64,000 bases of DNA, taken from the NCBI GenBank assembly GCA_905372275.1, contig CAJPON010000003.1, positions 43,602 to 107,601 of the forward strand. The letters are read 5' to 3'. The notes under the pieces are model-generated. The model was not told where the DNA came from. It saw only the letters and a program-made list of their open reading frames with translations, and did no database searches. This document shows, in pieces, positions 19,227 through 27,848 of this stretch (position 1 is the stretch's first letter; the number at the start of each line of letters is the position of its first letter). A program made the position numbers and the translations under genes. The DNA comes from Candidatus Saccharimonadota bacterium (GTDB lineage: Bacteria > Patescibacteriota > Saccharimonadia > Saccharimonadales > Saccharimonadaceae).

Positions 19227-19379
19227 TTACCTAGCCCTCCGGAACCCAATGAAGTACAACACCAGCGTCAAAACTAACACGCAAATATACAAAAATAAGG
19301 GATCAATGCTCGTATTTACCAACAGCAGCATAGCCAGCCAAATCGCTACTATACTCACGAAAACAAAAGCATATCTCAC
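19227..19379 (-). CDS. Tiny two-helix membrane protein upstream of the ABC1 kinase
   Basis: An open frame of 50 residues starts at GTG 19379 (MRYAFVFVSIVAIWLAMLLL) and ends in RRAR; its TAA directly abuts the kinase GTG. Two hydrophobic stretches are split by TSIDP. A TAAAAT box ends 6 bases before the GTG, the same spacing as at other leaderless genes here, which supports this start. No family recognised. Confidence 0.6.
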   Translation of the reverse strand: MRYAFVFVSIVAIWLAMLLLVNTSIDPLFLYICVLVLTLVLYFIGFRRAR

Positions 19380-19546
19380 ATGTTTATTTTAGCATACAGC
19401 CCAGTAGCTCTCCAGAGGTTGTTCGGTAAACCAGCTATTGATAAAATCTGATTTAGAACTGTTTTGCTTCAGTAAGTTACTGTGTTTAAGGTTTCGTATT
19501 TTACCGCGTCTCGCACCTGACGACACTGGCATGGTAAAATTAAATT

Positions 19547-20008
19547 ATGAAGATATCTAGCCCTGCGTTCGCCGAAAACGCTAAAATACCAAAAGTTTAC
19601 TCCAAGCTCGGCGGTAACCAACGCCCGCCACTCGAGATCAGCGACGTGCCGGCAGACACCAAAAGCCTGGCGATCGTTTGCCACGACCCTGACGCGCCTG
19701 GGCGCGATGGATTTTATCATTGGACGGTTTGGAATTTACCAAGCAAAACCACTGAAATAACTGGCGAGTCACTACCCGCGGATGCCGTCGAGGGGATTAC
19801 CGGTTGGGGTCGCCCAGGCTGGGGCGGGCCGCAACCACCGTTTGGCACGCACCGCTATCAATTTTATGTGTACGCGCTGAACACGACACTAGATCTGCCA
19901 GACAGCACCAAGCCCAAAGAACTCATCGCCGCCCTCACACCGCACATCATCGACCAAGCGGTGTTGACTGGAAAATTTGGCGTGTTGGATGTTTTGCGGC
20001 GAGGCTAA
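19547..20008 (+). CDS. PEBP / YbhB-YbcL (Raf kinase inhibitor-like) protein
   Basis: 153 residues with the phosphatidylethanolamine-binding protein core: PLEISDVPADTKSLAIVCHDPDAP, FYHWTVWNLP, and FGTHRYQFYVYAL. The conserved CHDPDAP and GTHRY loops form the anion-binding pocket. Cytoplasmic, no signal peptide. Bacterial members have poorly defined roles. TAAAAT ends 6 bases before the ATG, so the mRNA is probably leaderless. Nothing else is seen in the 160 bases before it. Confidence 0.94.
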   Translation: MKISSPAFAENAKIPKVYSKLGGNQRPPLEISDVPADTKSLAIVCHDPDAPGRDGFYHWTVWNLPSKTTEITGESLPADAVEGITGWGRPGWGGPQPPFGTHRYQFYVYALNTTLDLPDSTKPKELIAALTPHIIDQAVLTGKFGVLDVLRRG

Positions 20009-20023
20009 AGATAGCTCTCTGAC

Positions 20024-20860
20024 TTACATCCGCGAAATATCAGCACGAAGCTGGTTAACTACTTCGGCGCGTTCAGCGACATTGCGGTCGTAAGCGTAAA
20101 CTATATAACCTTCCTTGTTGCTGCCGATTTTTGCAACCGTGCCATAAAACGGCGCGCAAATTTGCGAATGTCCAACCTGGTTTTCTGAATGTATCTCGCC
20201 ATCCACGTAATATTTAGCTTTTCCCGCGCCATTAGCATAAATTATCAAACATTCATTTTCCAACGCTCGCGCCAGACAAAGCGTATCTATCATCATTTTT
20301 GAAGCCTTGATTTCAGCGTGCGCCAGTTTACTACCTCCAGTTGACCAATACGATGGAATGCAAATAATTTCCGCACCCTGCTTAATCATTGAACGAAATA
20401 ACTCCGGAAAGGCTAAGTCCCAACAGATTGCCAAACCAATTTTACCAATCGGCGTATCAACAACCATGGCTTCATTTCCTGGCATCAAATATTGACGTTC
20501 AGGAATCCATAAATGATTTTTCCGGTACCGAAGTTGTATTTCTCCCGACGGATCAATCAATAGCGCTGTATTGTAGTACTTGTCGCCATCTTTACAAATA
20601 AACGAACCAGCAGCCAGATAAAGTTGCTTTTCACGCGCTATCTGACGCAAACGCGTAACTTCGCCAGACGATTCGCTCAAGGCGTATTCTAAATTATACG
20701 GAATCGGCCCAGTCAGTACGTCTTCTGGCAAAACCACTAGGTCGACTGGCTGTTGATTGCATAACTCGCCAACAAGCTTTTCTATTTTTGCCAAATTGCG
20801 TCCAGTATTCAGCGGCGCAATTTCCATTTGCACAGCAGCAACAGTAATTATTCTTTTCAT
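20024..20860 (-). CDS. Nitrilase-superfamily carbon-nitrogen hydrolase
   Basis: 278 residues. The catalytic triad is visible: Glu46 in LVVLPEDVLTG, Lys114 in YRKNHLW, and Cys146 in GLAICWDLAFPE. Members hydrolyse amides such as N-carbamoylputrescine, omega-amides or agmatine-derived compounds. The substrate here cannot be told. TACACT ends 6 bases before the ATG. Converges with the PEBP gene. Confidence 0.93.
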   Translation of the reverse strand: MKRIITVAAVQMEIAPLNTGRNLAKIEKLVGELCNQQPVDLVVLPEDVLTGPIPYNLEYALSESSGEVTRLRQIAREKQLYLAAGSFICKDGDKYYNTALLIDPSGEIQLRYRKNHLWIPERQYLMPGNEAMVVDTPIGKIGLAICWDLAFPELFRSMIKQGAEIICIPSYWSTGGSKLAHAEIKASKMMIDTLCLARALENECLIIYANGAGKAKYYVDGEIHSENQVGHSQICAPFYGTVAKIGSNKEGYIVYAYDRNVAERAEVVNQLRADISRM

Positions 20861-20905
20861 GATTACAGTGTAGAATTTATATTTTTATAATCAACACCCA
20901 ACCAA

Positions 20906-22903
20906 TCACTCAGCAAACTGACTATTATACAGCTCGGCGTAAAATCCATTTTTCTTCAGCAGTTCGTCATGCTTGCCTTGCTCGATAATGTTACCGTCGC
21001 GGACGACCAAGATCAAATCAGCATCGCGGATGGTACTCAGGCGATGGGCGATGACAAAGCTAGTTTTGCCCTGCATCAACTTGTCCATGGCTTTTTGGAT
21101 GAGTACTTCGGTGCGAGTGTCGACCGAGCTGGTAGCTTCGTCCAAAATCAGCATCGGCGTGCGCGCCAGCATTGCCCTGGCGATCGTCAATAGCTGCTTT
21201 TCGCCCTGTGAAATGTTCGTTGCTTCTTCGCCTAGCACCATATCGTAGCCGCCCGGCAGCGACCGCACGAAGTGATCGACATGTGCTTCTTTGGCGGTGG
21301 CAACCATCTCTTCTTCGCTAGCTGTTGGATTGCCGTAGAGCAAATTCTGGCGAATCGTGCCATTAAACAACCAGGTGTCCTGCAACACCATGCCAAACAT
21401 TTGCCGCACATCGCTGCGCTTCATTTGGCGAATATCCACGCCGTCAATTTTGATCGCGCCGCTGCTAATTTCATAAAACCGCATCAGCAAATTAACCAAT
21501 GTTGTTTTGCCCGCGCCCGTCGGACCGACAATCGCCACACGCTGGCCTGGCTTGATGTGCGCCGATAGGCCTTTGATGATGGTTTGGTCGGGTTGGTAGC
21601 CAAAGACCACATTGTCAAATTCGACTTCGCCCTTGACGTGAGCCAATTTCACCAAATCTTTGCCCTCAGCCTTTTCCTCCGGCTCATCCAAAAATTCAAA
21701 CACGCGCTCGGCGGCAGCGGCGGTCGATTGCAACACATTGGCAATGTTGGCAACTTGCACCAGTGGCTGATTGAATTGATCAATGTATTGGATGAACGCC
21801 TGAATGTCACCGATTTTCAGCCGGCCGTTAATCGCCAGCCAACCGCCCAAAATCGCCATCACGACGTAGCCAATGTTACCGATGAAGTTCATGATTGGAT
21901 AAATCAGCCCCGACAAAAAATGGGCCTTCCAAGCGCTTTCCTGCAGCTGATTGTTAATCCGCGAAAACTTAGCCAGCGACTTTTTCTGGCCGTTGAATAC
22001 GCGCATTACTTGATGGCCGCCGTACATTTCCTCGATGTGGCCATTCAGTTCCCCCAGCTGCGTCTGTTGGCGGAGGAACTGTTTTTGCGAACTTTTAGCG
22101 ATCAGCGTCACTACGCCGCCAGCCAGCGGCAGCACCAAGAGCGCCACCAGCGACATTTGCCAGCTGATGGAAAACATCATCACCAAAATCCCCAGCACCA
22201 TCACCGTCGAGGAGACGATTTGCGACAGACTTTGATTGAGTGTCTGGCTGATGGTATCGACATCGTTGGTGACGCGGCTAAGCACTTCGCCGTAAGTTTG
22301 CTTGTCAAAATAACTCAGAGGCAGGCGGTTAATTTTCTCGGACAATTGCCGGCGCATCCTGAAGGTGACCGTTTGCGTCACTTGGGTCATCAGCCAGGTT
22401 TGAATGTAGCGGAAAATGGCACTGAGCATATACAAACCAATCAGCAGACTAACGACTCGCCAAATTGCCTCAAAGTGAAATTCTGGGCGCTGGCTAAGAT
22501 CCAGCTTTTTAATGGTATCAAGTTGGTTGGACGGAATTTGGCTTTCAATTTCTGACTTGTTCGGTAGCCGCTTCAGAACATCAGCACCGGTCGTGCCAGC
22601 TGGCAACGAAGCACCATTTGGCAGCTTACTGGTGATGGTTTCATACGCCTTCATGCTGACATAATCTTCGACGATTTGGTTGGTGGCGCCACCCAAAATC
22701 TTCGGGCTGGCAATCGCAAACATTGTACTACCAACCGCGAAAATCGCCACCATGAGCATTTGCCAGCGAAACTCTGCCAAATATTTGGCCAGCTTCTTGA
22801 CCGTACCTTTGAAATCTTTGGCTTTTTCGCCGGCGCCCATACCGCCGCCCATTGGACCGCCCATCTTCACTGGCTGGCGTTTTTTCATGCTTTGCTGAGC
22901 CAT
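20906..22903 (-). CDS. Heterodimeric ABC exporter, catalytic-site subunit
   Basis: 665 residues from ATG 22903, whose A is shared with the TAA of the upstream partner gene. A Met/Gly-rich cytoplasmic leader (KMGGPMGGGMGAGEKAK) precedes six membrane helices, with a roughly 80-residue outer loop between the first two. The ATPase has Walker A GPTGAGKTT and Walker B MLILDEATSSVD with the catalytic Glu, but a degenerate signature ISQGEKQ in place of LSGGQ. The H-loop His (VIAHRLSTI) is kept. With its partner it forms an asymmetric BmrCD/LmrCD-like multidrug or lipid exporter. Confidence 0.94.
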   Translation of the reverse strand: MAQQSMKKRQPVKMGGPMGGGMGAGEKAKDFKGTVKKLAKYLAEFRWQMLMVAIFAVGSTMFAIASPKILGGATNQIVEDYVSMKAYETITSKLPNGASLPAGTTGADVLKRLPNKSEIESQIPSNQLDTIKKLDLSQRPEFHFEAIWRVVSLLIGLYMLSAIFRYIQTWLMTQVTQTVTFRMRRQLSEKINRLPLSYFDKQTYGEVLSRVTNDVDTISQTLNQSLSQIVSSTVMVLGILVMMFSISWQMSLVALLVLPLAGGVVTLIAKSSQKQFLRQQTQLGELNGHIEEMYGGHQVMRVFNGQKKSLAKFSRINNQLQESAWKAHFLSGLIYPIMNFIGNIGYVVMAILGGWLAINGRLKIGDIQAFIQYIDQFNQPLVQVANIANVLQSTAAAAERVFEFLDEPEEKAEGKDLVKLAHVKGEVEFDNVVFGYQPDQTIIKGLSAHIKPGQRVAIVGPTGAGKTTLVNLLMRFYEISSGAIKIDGVDIRQMKRSDVRQMFGMVLQDTWLFNGTIRQNLLYGNPTASEEEMVATAKEAHVDHFVRSLPGGYDMVLGEEATNISQGEKQLLTIARAMLARTPMLILDEATSSVDTRTEVLIQKAMDKLMQGKTSFVIAHRLSTIRDADLILVVRDGNIIEQGKHDELLKKNGFYAELYNSQFAE

Positions 22904-24666
22904 TACGCCGCTCCCTTCGCAGTCGTCGCCGACATTTTCTGCAAGTCGTCTTCCGAGAGCTGCGAAGCGGCAATTTCTTGATAGACTTCGCAATCTTTCA
23001 TCAATTCCTGGTGCGTGCCTTGACCGACAATCTTGCCCTCATCCAGCACAATGATTTTGTCAGCGTTCATGATGGTATTGATGCGCTGACCAACGATGAG
23101 CACAGTTTTATGTTTGGTTTCTTTGGCGAGCGCTGAACGTAATTTGGCGTCAGTTTTGAAATCCAGCGCCGAAAACGAATCGTCAAAAATGTAGACATTC
23201 GGCTCAACAGCGATCGCCCGAGCAATCGACAAACGCTGCCGCTGACCGCCGGAAACATTGCTGCCGCCTTGAGCAATGTCATTTTTGTAACCGTTTTTTA
23301 GCTCGCTGATGAACTCGGCGGCTTGAGCGATTTTAGCGGATTTTTCTACCAATTCTTGGCTGGCTTTGGCGTTGCCATACTTGATATTGCTGGCAATCGT
23401 CCCGCTAAACAACACGCCTTTTTGCGGCACGTAGCCGATTTGATTGTACAAATCCTCCAATTTCAAATTCCTGATATCCACGCCATCTAGCAAAATCTGC
23501 CCCGCCGACACATCGTAAAAGCGCGGAATCAAATTGATCAACGTCGATTTGCCAGACCCAGTACTACCAATAAACGCTGTGGTTTGCCCTGGTTCGGCGG
23601 TGAAATTGACACTGGACAGCACCGGCAGATCAGCGTCTGGATAGGTAAAAGTGACATCTTTAAATTCGATTTTACCCGTAGCGTTATGCGGCAATTGCTG
23701 CGGCGACGGCGGATCAACAATTGACGGTAGCGTGTCGAGCACCTCGCCCACCCGCTTTACCGACACAGCCGCCCGCGGCACCATGATGAATACCATCGAC
23801 AGCAGCAGGAACGAAATGATCACCTGCATGGCGTATTCCAAAAACGCCATCATATTACCAATTTGCAGATTACCGCTGCTGATCAAATGCGCGCCGAACC
23901 AGACAATCGCCACGCTGGAAAAGTTCATCACCAGCGTCATGATCGGGTCAAGCAGCATCATCAGCCGATTGACAAATAAGTTCATCTTATTCAGCTCGGT
24001 GTTGGCTTGCTGGAACTTTTTCTGCTCAATTTTTTCGTTGTGAAAGGCGCGGATAACTTTTAAGCCGACTAGGTTTTCGCGCGTCACCAAATTTAGCTTA
24101 TCCACCAGCGTTTGCAATTTCTTAAACCGAGGCACGGCAATGACAAACAACACAGCAATGACCACCAGCAACACTGACACTGCCAGCGCAATGATCCAGC
24201 TCAAATCTGGCGCATTGTGGATGGCTTTTTGCAAACCGCCGACCGCCATGATTGGTGCCAGTAGAGCCATGCGCAATAGTAGAATTGACGTCATCTGAAT
24301 TTGCTGAATATCGTTGGTCGAGCGGGTAATTAGCGAGGCGGTCGAAAATTTGTTAAAGTCCGCCAGCGCGAAACTTTCGACTCTCTCGAATAGTTCCATT
24401 CGTAATTTTTGCGCCACACCAGTGGCAATCCGGGAGGCTAAAAATCCGATGACAATTGAACACAATCCGCCCGCCGCCGTCACCAAAATCATCGCTAGTC
24501 CGTTGTGCCAAATTGCCGGCATATCTTGCTTGATGATGCCGTTATTGACAATTTCCGACATCTTGTCAGGCAGCCACAAATTCGCCATCACCATGGCGTA
24601 GGTAAAACCGACCAAGATGATGAACATCAGCCAATAGCCGCTAAAAATTCGTAAAATATGTTTCAC
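22903..24666 (-). CDS. Heterodimeric ABC exporter, degenerate-site subunit
   Basis: 587 residues with six helices (about 1-300) and an ATPase domain. Walker A is GSTGSGKST and the signature VSGGQRQR is intact. Walker B ends IFDDSFSALD, with Asp in place of the catalytic Glu, and the H-loop reads VGQRINTI with Gln in place of His. These losses complement those of the partner: one good ATP site (partner Walker motifs plus this signature) and one dead site. Transcribed first, from the promoter at 24733-24761. Confidence 0.95.
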   Translation of the reverse strand: MKHILRIFSGYWLMFIILVGFTYAMVMANLWLPDKMSEIVNNGIIKQDMPAIWHNGLAMILVTAAGGLCSIVIGFLASRIATGVAQKLRMELFERVESFALADFNKFSTASLITRSTNDIQQIQMTSILLLRMALLAPIMAVGGLQKAIHNAPDLSWIIALAVSVLLVVIAVLFVIAVPRFKKLQTLVDKLNLVTRENLVGLKVIRAFHNEKIEQKKFQQANTELNKMNLFVNRLMMLLDPIMTLVMNFSSVAIVWFGAHLISSGNLQIGNMMAFLEYAMQVIISFLLLSMVFIMVPRAAVSVKRVGEVLDTLPSIVDPPSPQQLPHNATGKIEFKDVTFTYPDADLPVLSSVNFTAEPGQTTAFIGSTGSGKSTLINLIPRFYDVSAGQILLDGVDIRNLKLEDLYNQIGYVPQKGVLFSGTIASNIKYGNAKASQELVEKSAKIAQAAEFISELKNGYKNDIAQGGSNVSGGQRQRLSIARAIAVEPNVYIFDDSFSALDFKTDAKLRSALAKETKHKTVLIVGQRINTIMNADKIIVLDEGKIVGQGTHQELMKDCEVYQEIAASQLSEDDLQKMSATTAKGAA

Positions 24667-24732
24667 AGACCCCCTTACTGCCGCAATTCTAGAGATTAAC
24701 CGTGTATAATCGGTAAATTCACACTGTGTAAT

Positions 24733-24761
24733 ATTCTAGGTTATAAATTGCTCTTTGTCAA
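24733..24761 (-). promoter_or_regulatory. Sigma70 promoter for the heterodimeric ABC operon
   Basis: On the minus strand TTGACA (24756-24761) and TAGAAT (24733-24738) are separated by 17 bases, about 65 bases before the first start codon. Confidence 0.75.
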
Positions 24762-24771
24762 GTTTGTCAAG

Positions 24772-24793
24772 AAAGCCCACCGCATAACGGTGG
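24772..24793 (-). terminator. Terminator after groEL
   Basis: On the minus strand CCACCG and CGGTGG (24777-24782 with 24888-like partner at 24788-24793) pair around a 5-base loop, followed by GCTTTCTT. It lies about 30 bases after the groEL stop. The T tract is weak. Confidence 0.65.
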
Positions 24794-24825
24794 ACTCTAC
24801 GCTGTCTGATATACAACGAATAGGT

Positions 24826-26466
24826 TTAGTACATGCCCATGCCGCCGCCCATATTTGGCATAGCAGCACCTGGCGTTTCTTTCTCTGGCAGATCAACAAC
24901 CAATGCGCCCATTGTCATTGCCGTACCGGCAATTGAGGCAGCATTCTGCAAGGCCTCCTTGGTAACGCGTACTGGGTCAACTACGCCTGCCGACTTTAGA
25001 TCAAGCAATTCATTCGGGCGGTTGACATTGATGCCTTGGCCAGCCTTGGCTTTTTTGACCTGCGGCAGCCACTCGTCAGCATTTAGACCAGAGTTGCTCA
25101 GCAAGATTCGGAATGGCTGTTCAAGTGCATGAATTAACAAATCTTCGCCTGCTAATACCGAAGCATCTTTGCTATTAGAATGCTTATAACCACAGGCTAG
25201 GTTCACTAGCGTTACACCGCCGCCTGGCACAATACCTTCGGCTAGCGCTGCTTTGACAGCAGCCACAGCGTCATCGACACGATATTTCTTTTCTTCGATT
25301 TCAGTCTCGGTCGCACCGCCAACTTTAATCACCGCCACTTCGCCAGTCAAAGCTGCATGGCGCTTTTGCAAATTCTTCTTGGTGTAGTCGCTAGTGGCAT
25401 TGTCGATTTCCAGCTCAATCTGATCGACGCGAGCACTAACCGCTGCCTTTGACCCTTCGCCTTCGACAATAGTTGTCAAATCCTTGGTGGCGATCACTTT
25501 GCGGGCCGAGCCAATTACGTCGCTACCGACATTATCAAATGTCATGCCAGTGTCTTCGGTGATAACTTTGGCGCCAACCAACGCTGCGATATCATACAGC
25601 ACATCTTTGTCGCTCGGAGCTTTGATAGCCAAGGTATTGAAAGCACCTTTAAGCCGGTTTAGCACCAACAAACTCAGCGCTTCGCCATCAACATCATCGG
25701 CGATCAGTACCAAATCTTTCTTGCCGCTTTGAGCAATCATTTCGAGCAACGGCACAAATTCTTGCGCTGAAGAGACTTTCTTATCAGTCACCACAATTGC
25801 TGGTTTGTCGTAAACTGCTTCCATGCGCTTAGCGTCGGTCACCATGTACGGGCTAACGAAGCCGCGTTGTACCGTGAAGCCTTCGACTACTTCGCTTTCA
25901 AGCTCTAAGCCGCGTCCTTCTTCGACTGTCACCACGCCGTTCGGGCCAATTTTTTCCATGACGTCAGCGATTAATTTGCCAATCGCCTCATCGCCTGCGG
26001 AGATTGTCGCCACTTCGGCAATCCGTTTTTTGTCGCCGCGGATATCGTCGGCGAGTTTACCGAGCTCTTTGATAATCTCGCTAGCAGCACGTTCTAAACC
26101 TTTGCGTAGTAGCATCGGATTGTGACCAGCTGCAATTAGCTTATTAGCTTCGTTTAAAATATGATAAGTTAAAACCGTCACTGTCGTAGTGCCGTCGCCA
26201 GCTACATCATTCATCTTGTTAGCAGCTTGTTTGATAAGTTCGGCGCCAACTTTGAAGCCAAGCGTCTCGTCATCAGCTTCGTCGATATCAATACTTTTCG
26301 CAACCGTCACGCCATCGTGCGTCACGCTCGGGCCGCCGTAACTTTTGCCGATAACTACGTTGCGGCCTTTTGGCCCCATCGTTGTTTTCACAGCGTTATA
26401 CAAAATTTTGGCGCCAGCCAATACGCGAGCACGCGCATCTTCATCGTAAAAAACTTTTTTTGCCAT
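24826..26466 (-). CDS. groEL: Chaperonin GroEL
   Basis: 546 residues, normal length. ATP-site motifs TMGPKGRNVVIGKSYGGP and VAGDGTTTVTVL are present, and the tail ends in the Gly/Met-rich GGGMGMY. Forms the 14-subunit folding chamber with GroES. Second gene of a groES-groEL operon under CIRCE control. GroEL is lacking or variable in some other Patescibacteria groups, so its presence fits Saccharibacteria. Confidence 0.99.
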   Translation of the reverse strand: MAKKVFYDEDARARVLAGAKILYNAVKTTMGPKGRNVVIGKSYGGPSVTHDGVTVAKSIDIDEADDETLGFKVGAELIKQAANKMNDVAGDGTTTVTVLTYHILNEANKLIAAGHNPMLLRKGLERAASEIIKELGKLADDIRGDKKRIAEVATISAGDEAIGKLIADVMEKIGPNGVVTVEEGRGLELESEVVEGFTVQRGFVSPYMVTDAKRMEAVYDKPAIVVTDKKVSSAQEFVPLLEMIAQSGKKDLVLIADDVDGEALSLLVLNRLKGAFNTLAIKAPSDKDVLYDIAALVGAKVITEDTGMTFDNVGSDVIGSARKVIATKDLTTIVEGEGSKAAVSARVDQIELEIDNATSDYTKKNLQKRHAALTGEVAVIKVGGATETEIEEKKYRVDDAVAAVKAALAEGIVPGGGVTLVNLACGYKHSNSKDASVLAGEDLLIHALEQPFRILLSNSGLNADEWLPQVKKAKAGQGINVNRPNELLDLKSAGVVDPVRVTKEALQNAASIAGTAMTMGALVVDLPEKETPGAAMPNMGGGMGMY

Positions 26467-26474
26467 ATTTCCTC

Positions 26475-26741
26475 CTATTCAATTGTAGCGAGGATATCCT
26501 CGTCTTTGATAATTAAATATTCTTCCTTATCAAGCTTGATAGTCGTCGCTGCGTAGTTTTTGTAGACAACCCGTGCGCCGTCAGCCACATCTTTGACTGC
26601 CGAGCCAACAGCCACTACCTTAGCAGCTTCTGATTTTTCTTGCGCTGATTCTGGCAAAAAAATGCCGCTAGCTGTTTTTTCCGACTTCTTCTCTTTAACA
26701 GCCACGACATAATGCGTCATTGGCTTGATTGGTGAACTCAT
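26475..26741 (-). CDS. groES: Co-chaperonin GroES
   Basis: 88 residues, slightly shorter than the usual 95-97. The mobile-loop region reads KEKKSEKTASGIFLPESAQEK, and the C-terminus EEYLIIKDEDILATIE is typical. It caps the GroEL ring. AAAGGAGG lies before the ATG, and the gene is 8 bases upstream of groEL. Confidence 0.97.
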   Translation of the reverse strand: MSSPIKPMTHYVVAVKEKKSEKTASGIFLPESAQEKSEAAKVVAVGSAVKDVADGARVVYKNYAATTIKLDKEEYLIIKDEDILATIE

Positions 26742-26768
26742 GATTATATCCTCCTTTTCTAATCTATT

Positions 26769-26829
26769 TTAGCACTCTTGACCGCAGAGTGCTAGACCCA
26801 AGTATAAGAAAGTTAGCGAAAAACGTCAA
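26769..26829 (-). promoter_or_regulatory. groESL promoter with CIRCE operator
   Basis: CIRCE TTAGCACTC-N9-GAGTGCTAG occupies 26769-26795, with one mismatch in the last base. On the minus strand TTGACG (26824-26829) and TATACT (26801-26806) are spaced by 17 bases, just upstream of the operator. HrcA control is expected, as for dnaJ; hrcA itself is not in the window. Confidence 0.93.
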
Positions 26830-26846
26830 CCGCATTATCAAAATAT

Positions 26847-26879
26847 AAAAATAGCCCGAGCTAAAACTCGCGCTATTTT
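26847..26879 (-). terminator. Terminator after the arginine operon (arcC)
   Basis: AAAATAGC-C-CGAG pairs with CTCG-C-GCTATTTT around a 6-base loop, with a single mismatch, and a T-rich tract follows on the minus strand. It lies about 20 bases after the arcC stop. Confidence 0.88.
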
Positions 26880-26899
26880 GCTGTACTTATAGAGATTAG

Positions 26900-27844
26900 C
26901 TAGCTCTCGATAATAGTGCCAACCTGCCCGGCCAAGGCTTGTTCGGCGCTACCCAGGCTAGCGATAATCGCTCGGCGACCTGGCTTTTCGACAAATTTCA
27001 AGGCCGCTTGCACTTTGGGCAGCATACTACCCGGCGCGAACTGATTTTCGTCAATGTAGCGCTGCATCTCTTGGAGATTAGTGCGTCCAATTGTGCGCGC
27101 GGTCGGTTTACCATAATCAACCATCGCGCCATCAACTGCCGTCAGTATCACCAGTGCCTCAGCATCAATCGCATCAGCCACCACTGCCGCTGTGAAATCC
27201 TTATCAATTACTGCCTCGACCCCCTCTAAGCCATCACTGACAGTTTCAACAACCGGCACGCCGCCACCGCCACCCGTGATAACCGTCACGCCAGCATCAA
27301 TCATCGCTTTGACCGTATATTCTTCGACAATCCGCTGCGGCTTCGGCGACGGTACCACGCGCCGCCAACCGCGCCCAGCGTCTTCTTTGAATGTGAAGTT
27401 ACGACCGTTAGCAGCCTGCCGAGCTTCTGTCTCCGTCTGATAAAATACGCCAATTGGCTTCGTAGGATTGCTAAAAGCCGGATCGTTAGCGTCAACCACT
27501 ACTTGCGTAACAACTGTCGAAGCGACGCTTTTCATTTGTCGGCGCGAGAATTCGTCAATCAACGCTTGTTGTAACCAAAAACCGATCGCCCCTTGGCTCA
27601 TCGCTACACACGTATCAAGCGGAAAAGTCGGTACTTCTGGCGTGTTAATTGCTTCTTCGTGCAAAACAATATTACCAACTTGCGGTCCGTTGCCGTGAAC
27701 GATTACCAGCTGATAGCCAGCCAAAATCAACGGTACTAGCTGACGAGCTGTCTCGTCGGCGACGTCTTGCTGGGCGTGAGCCGAAGCCTCGCCTTGCTTT
27801 TGCAAAGCATTGCCGCCAAGTGCAACTACAATCTTACCCGGCAT
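26900..27844 (-). CDS. arcC: Carbamate kinase
   Basis: 314 residues. The N-terminal KIVVALGGNALQKQGEAS, the VIVHGNGPQVGNI loop, and VITGGGGGVPVV are diagnostic of ArcC. It transfers phosphate from carbamoyl phosphate to ADP and is the ATP-making step of the arginine deiminase pathway. It lies 4 bases after the dimethylargininase-like gene, and is the last gene before a strong terminator. Confidence 0.98.
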   Translation of the reverse strand: MPGKIVVALGGNALQKQGEASAHAQQDVADETARQLVPLILAGYQLVIVHGNGPQVGNIVLHEEAINTPEVPTFPLDTCVAMSQGAIGFWLQQALIDEFSRRQMKSVASTVVTQVVVDANDPAFSNPTKPIGVFYQTETEARQAANGRNFTFKEDAGRGWRRVVPSPKPQRIVEEYTVKAMIDAGVTVITGGGGGVPVVETVSDGLEGVEAVIDKDFTAAVVADAIDAEALVILTAVDGAMVDYGKPTARTIGRTNLQEMQRYIDENQFAPGSMLPKVQAALKFVEKPGRRAIIASLGSAEQALAGQVGTIIES

Positions 27845-27848
27845 GTTG

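Noticed and set aside
21584..22555. Long plus-strand open frame of 323 codons
   Set aside because: It is antisense to the exporter gene, very rich in His, Gln and Asn, has no ribosome site and no recognisable fold. It mirrors the codon pattern of the real gene.
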